The translations under genes and the position numbers were made by a program. DNA of 64,000 nt from Christensenella intestinihominis (GTDB taxonomy: Bacteria; Bacillota; Clostridia; Christensenellales; Christensenellaceae): positions 1-64,000 of the forward strand of contig NZ_MAIQ01000009.1 in the NCBI RefSeq assembly GCF_001678845.1. Direction: 5' to 3'. The notes under the pieces were generated by a model that saw nothing but the letters and a program-made list of their open reading frames with translations, did not search any database and was not told the DNA's origin. Shown here piece by piece: positions 61,983 to 64,000 of the stretch (positions are counted from its first letter, which is position 1; each line of letters opens with the position of its first letter).

Positions 61983-63792
61983 ACTCAAAAAGTATGCACT
62001 CCCGCTTGTTCCCTACCTGTTCCTATTTTGGGTGTTTCTAAAGTTCGGCACAGCTTACCGGATCGCGGCTGGGGATATGTTTTGGGAAAAATTAGCCGGG
62101 CTGCCGCATAGCCTACATGCGGCGTTTGGAACGATAGCGCCGGGGCTGGACGGCTTCGATTGGCTGATTGGGCTCATCGGAGCTGGGCTTGTGTGGCTTG
62201 CTGTGCAGTATAAAAAACATAACGCAAAGAAGTTTCGCAAAGATGAAGAATACGGTACGGCGCGCTGGGGTACGGCAAAGGACATCAAACCGTTTATTGA
62301 TCCGGTTTTTCAAAACAATGTCATTTTGACGGGAACGGAGTTCCTTACAATGAACGGCCGCCCCAAAAACCCGGCAAACGCGCGCAATAAAAACTGCTGT
62401 GTTATCGGCTCGTCCGGGAGTGGCAAAACCCGGTTTTGGCTCACGCCGCAGCTCTTGCAGGCGCACAGCTCGTATGTGGTTGTCGATCCCAAAGGCAGCC
62501 TGCTCGGACAGGTGGGAAAATTTTTAGAGAGGCAGGGTTACAGGATCAAGGTGTTCAATAGTATAGATTTTTCAAAATCCATGCACTATAACCCCCTCGC
62601 ATATATCCGCACGGAAACAGATATTTTGAAGTTTGTCAACGCTCTGATCCTCAATACAAAAGGCGACGGCAAGGACGGAGACGAGTTCTGGACGAAAGCG
62701 GAAACGCTGCTGTACTGCGCCCTGACAGCATATATCGTATTCGAGGCACCGGAGGAGGACAGGAACCTCAATACCCTTGTGGAGCTCATCGACAGCATGG
62801 AGGTCAGAGAAAACGACGAGAATTTCCGCAATGCTGTGGACTATATGTTCATGGGCCTTGAAAAGCGGAAGCCAAATTGCTTTGCGGTCAGGCAATACAA
62901 AAAGTACAAGCTGGCGAGCGGCAAAACGGCAAAATCCATCCTCATAAGCTGCGGCGCGCGGCTTGCCCCGTTCTCCATCCCGCAGCTACAGGAGATCATG
63001 AGCTACGATGAACTGGAGCTCGACCAAACGGGAGACCGAAAAACGGCAGCGTTCTTCATCATTTCGGACACGGACAGCACCTACAATTTCATCGTTGCCC
63101 TCGCGTTTTCGCAAATGTTTAACCTGTTGTGCGAACGCGCGGATAACAAGTACGGCGGCAGATTGCCTCATCATGTGCGTTTTTTGTGGGATGAGGCGGC
63201 CAATACCGGGCAGGTACCGGGACTGGAAAAACTCGTCGCGGTCATCCGTTCGCGGGAAATATCCCTATGCCTGTTCTATCAGGCGCAGAGCCAATGCAAG
63301 GCCATATACAAGGATCATGCTGAAACCATTATGGGCAATATGGATTCCATCATATTTTTGGGAGGCCGTGAGCATACGACGGTCAAGGAGTTATCTGAGA
63401 CGCTTGGCAAGGAAACGATCTCTATGTATACGGACAGCAGGACGCGGGGCCAGTCAGAAAGCTATGGACAGAACCTGCAAAGGCTGGGAAAGGAGCTTAT
63501 GACGATAGACGAGCTCACCACCATGCCGGGAGATAAGTGTATTTTACAGCTTCGGGGGCTGCGCCCCTTTTATTCCCCAAAGTACCGTTTGGAACGGCAC
63601 CCGAATTACAGGCAGACCGCAGAAGCGGACGCAAAGCGCAATGCTTTTGACCTGTCTGGCCTTGTGAGCCGCCGCATGAGACCAAAGCCGGAGGAACAGT
63701 ATGACGTTTACGAGGTGGACGTTACCGGGGAGGAAGCGGACGATGATATTTTGGATTACGATGACATAGACGATCCCGAAGCGTTTGGATGA
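61972..63792 (+). CDS. VirD4-like type IV coupling protein
   Basis: 606 aa from the ATG at 61972 (GGGAGG upstream). Two N-terminal transmembrane helices (about 8-25 and 60-78), a Walker A GSSGSGKTRF, Walker B FLWDEAANTG, and the family's FYQAQSQ helix. It brings the relaxase-DNA complex to the type IV secretion channel. Typical of Tn1549/pCF10-type ICE. Confidence 0.95.
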   Translation: MEGKLKKYALPLVPYLFLFWVFLKFGTAYRIAAGDMFWEKLAGLPHSLHAAFGTIAPGLDGFDWLIGLIGAGLVWLAVQYKKHNAKKFRKDEEYGTARWGTAKDIKPFIDPVFQNNVILTGTEFLTMNGRPKNPANARNKNCCVIGSSGSGKTRFWLTPQLLQAHSSYVVVDPKGSLLGQVGKFLERQGYRIKVFNSIDFSKSMHYNPLAYIRTETDILKFVNALILNTKGDGKDGDEFWTKAETLLYCALTAYIVFEAPEEDRNLNTLVELIDSMEVRENDENFRNAVDYMFMGLEKRKPNCFAVRQYKKYKLASGKTAKSILISCGARLAPFSIPQLQEIMSYDELELDQTGDRKTAAFFIISDTDSTYNFIVALAFSQMFNLLCERADNKYGGRLPHHVRFLWDEAANTGQVPGLEKLVAVIRSREISLCLFYQAQSQCKAIYKDHAETIMGNMDSIIFLGGREHTTVKELSETLGKETISMYTDSRTRGQSESYGQNLQRLGKELMTIDELTTMPGDKCILQLRGLRPFYSPKYRLERHPNYRQTAEADAKRNAFDLSGLVSRRMRPKPEEQYDVYEVDVTGEEADDDILDYDDIDDPEAFG

Positions 63793-63806
63793 CAGTATAT
63801 ATGCTT

Positions 63807-63823
63807 CGGGCCAAGTTGGCCCG
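63807..63823 (+). repeat. Palindrome CGGGCCAAGTTGGCCCG, copy 4
   Basis: CTTCGGGCCAAGTTGGCCCGAAG, an 11-bp inverted repeat around G. 15 bases after the coupling-protein stop. Confidence 0.85.
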
Positions 63824-63839
63824 AAGTAAGGAAGCGAAA

Positions 63840-63861
63840 AGACCGCCGCAAGGCGGTTTTT
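63840..63861 (+). terminator. Terminator after the coupling-protein gene
   Basis: GACCGCC-GCAA-GGCGGTTTTT. Confidence 0.8.
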
Positions 63862-63891
63862 GTATTTATGGATAAAGGAGGCAGGTAGTTT

Positions 63892-64000
63892 ATGGGATTT
63901 TTTTCAAGTGCAGTAGAAACGCTGCAAACCCTTGTGATCGCGTTGGGAGCCGGGCTTGCCGTGTGGGGCGTGATCAATCTACTCGAAGGTTATGGAGCGG
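63892..64000 (+). CDS. Maff2-family mobile-element protein (partial)
   Basis: AAGGAGG nine bases before an ATG; the 36 visible residues start MGFFSSAVETLQTLV and continue with a hydrophobic helix and LLEGYGA. This matches the start of Maff2, a small membrane protein following virD4 in Tn1549-like elements. Cut by the window edge. Confidence 0.85.
   Translation, partial: MGFFSSAVETLQTLVIALGAGLAVWGVINLLEGYGA

Overview
The window looks like chromosomal DNA of an anaerobic, low-to-mid GC Clostridia-type Firmicute (Bacillota), possibly near Christensenellales; that placement is an impression from protein sequence style. Signs are strong AGGAGG-type ribosome sites, a T-box leader, an IscR/CymR-like Rrf2 regulator, an [FeFe]-hydrogenase-like protein and a Tn1549-like conjugative element. 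No 16S or 23S gene is present to settle it.

Layout. (1) 1-360: end of an rRNA operon (tRNA-Asn, 5S rRNA, terminator). (2) 545-22448: an apparent island with a LytTR regulator, a tyrosine recombinase flanked by CCGTCA repeats, then one long plus-strand gene train. The train encodes two GLUG-repeat surface proteins (one of 2234 aa with an internal tandem duplication), four paralogous membrane-anchored beta-domain proteins interleaved with secreted subunit-like proteins, a Cna-B-like anchored protein, two membrane proteins sharing a cytoplasmic C-terminal module, a PRC-barrel protein, an HD-GYP protein, an NlpC/P60 hydrolase, an Rrf2-type regulator and an HU-like protein. I read this as an uncharacterised cell-surface assembly with its own cytoplasmic and regulatory parts. 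The 5S 3' end plus its terminator recurs at 22616-22675, so this block may be an integrated element.

(3) 22779-29455: a sulfur and cysteine cluster: LysR regulator, metY, cysK, Rrf2 regulator, cysteine desulfurase and IscU. Both metY and cysK are preceded by well-spaced short ORFs rich in cysteine codons, suggesting cysteine-sensing leader peptides. lysR and cysK share an operator-like dyad. (4) 29678-47405: ordinary chromosomal genes: S41 protease, TrkA/TrkH potassium uptake, PaaK plus ACT protein, a sugar-acid operon (PfkB kinase, amidase, 6-phosphogluconate dehydrogenase), DinB, a variant cysteine-synthase-like enzyme, a glycosyltransferase, an [FeFe]-hydrogenase-like protein, a MerR/CMD pair, MurC and a YgjP-like protease. 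(5) 47503-48002: five tRNA genes (Leu, three Gly isoacceptors, Lys), then hairpin repeats.

(6) 48401-57247: Crp-family regulator with a rhodanese/CoA-disulfide-reductase pair, GNAT, YqeY, a small membrane protein, a DUF2185-like protein, a glucosaminidase-like protein, ApgM, and a stand-alone TrpB under a tRNA-Trp T-box. (7) From about 57400 to the end: the left part of a Tn1549-like integrative conjugative element (ParB, DUF7768, cytosine methyltransferase, DUF6674, PcfB, VirD4, start of Maff2), punctuated by four copies of the palindrome CGGGCCAANNTGGCCCG. No CRISPR array was seen.
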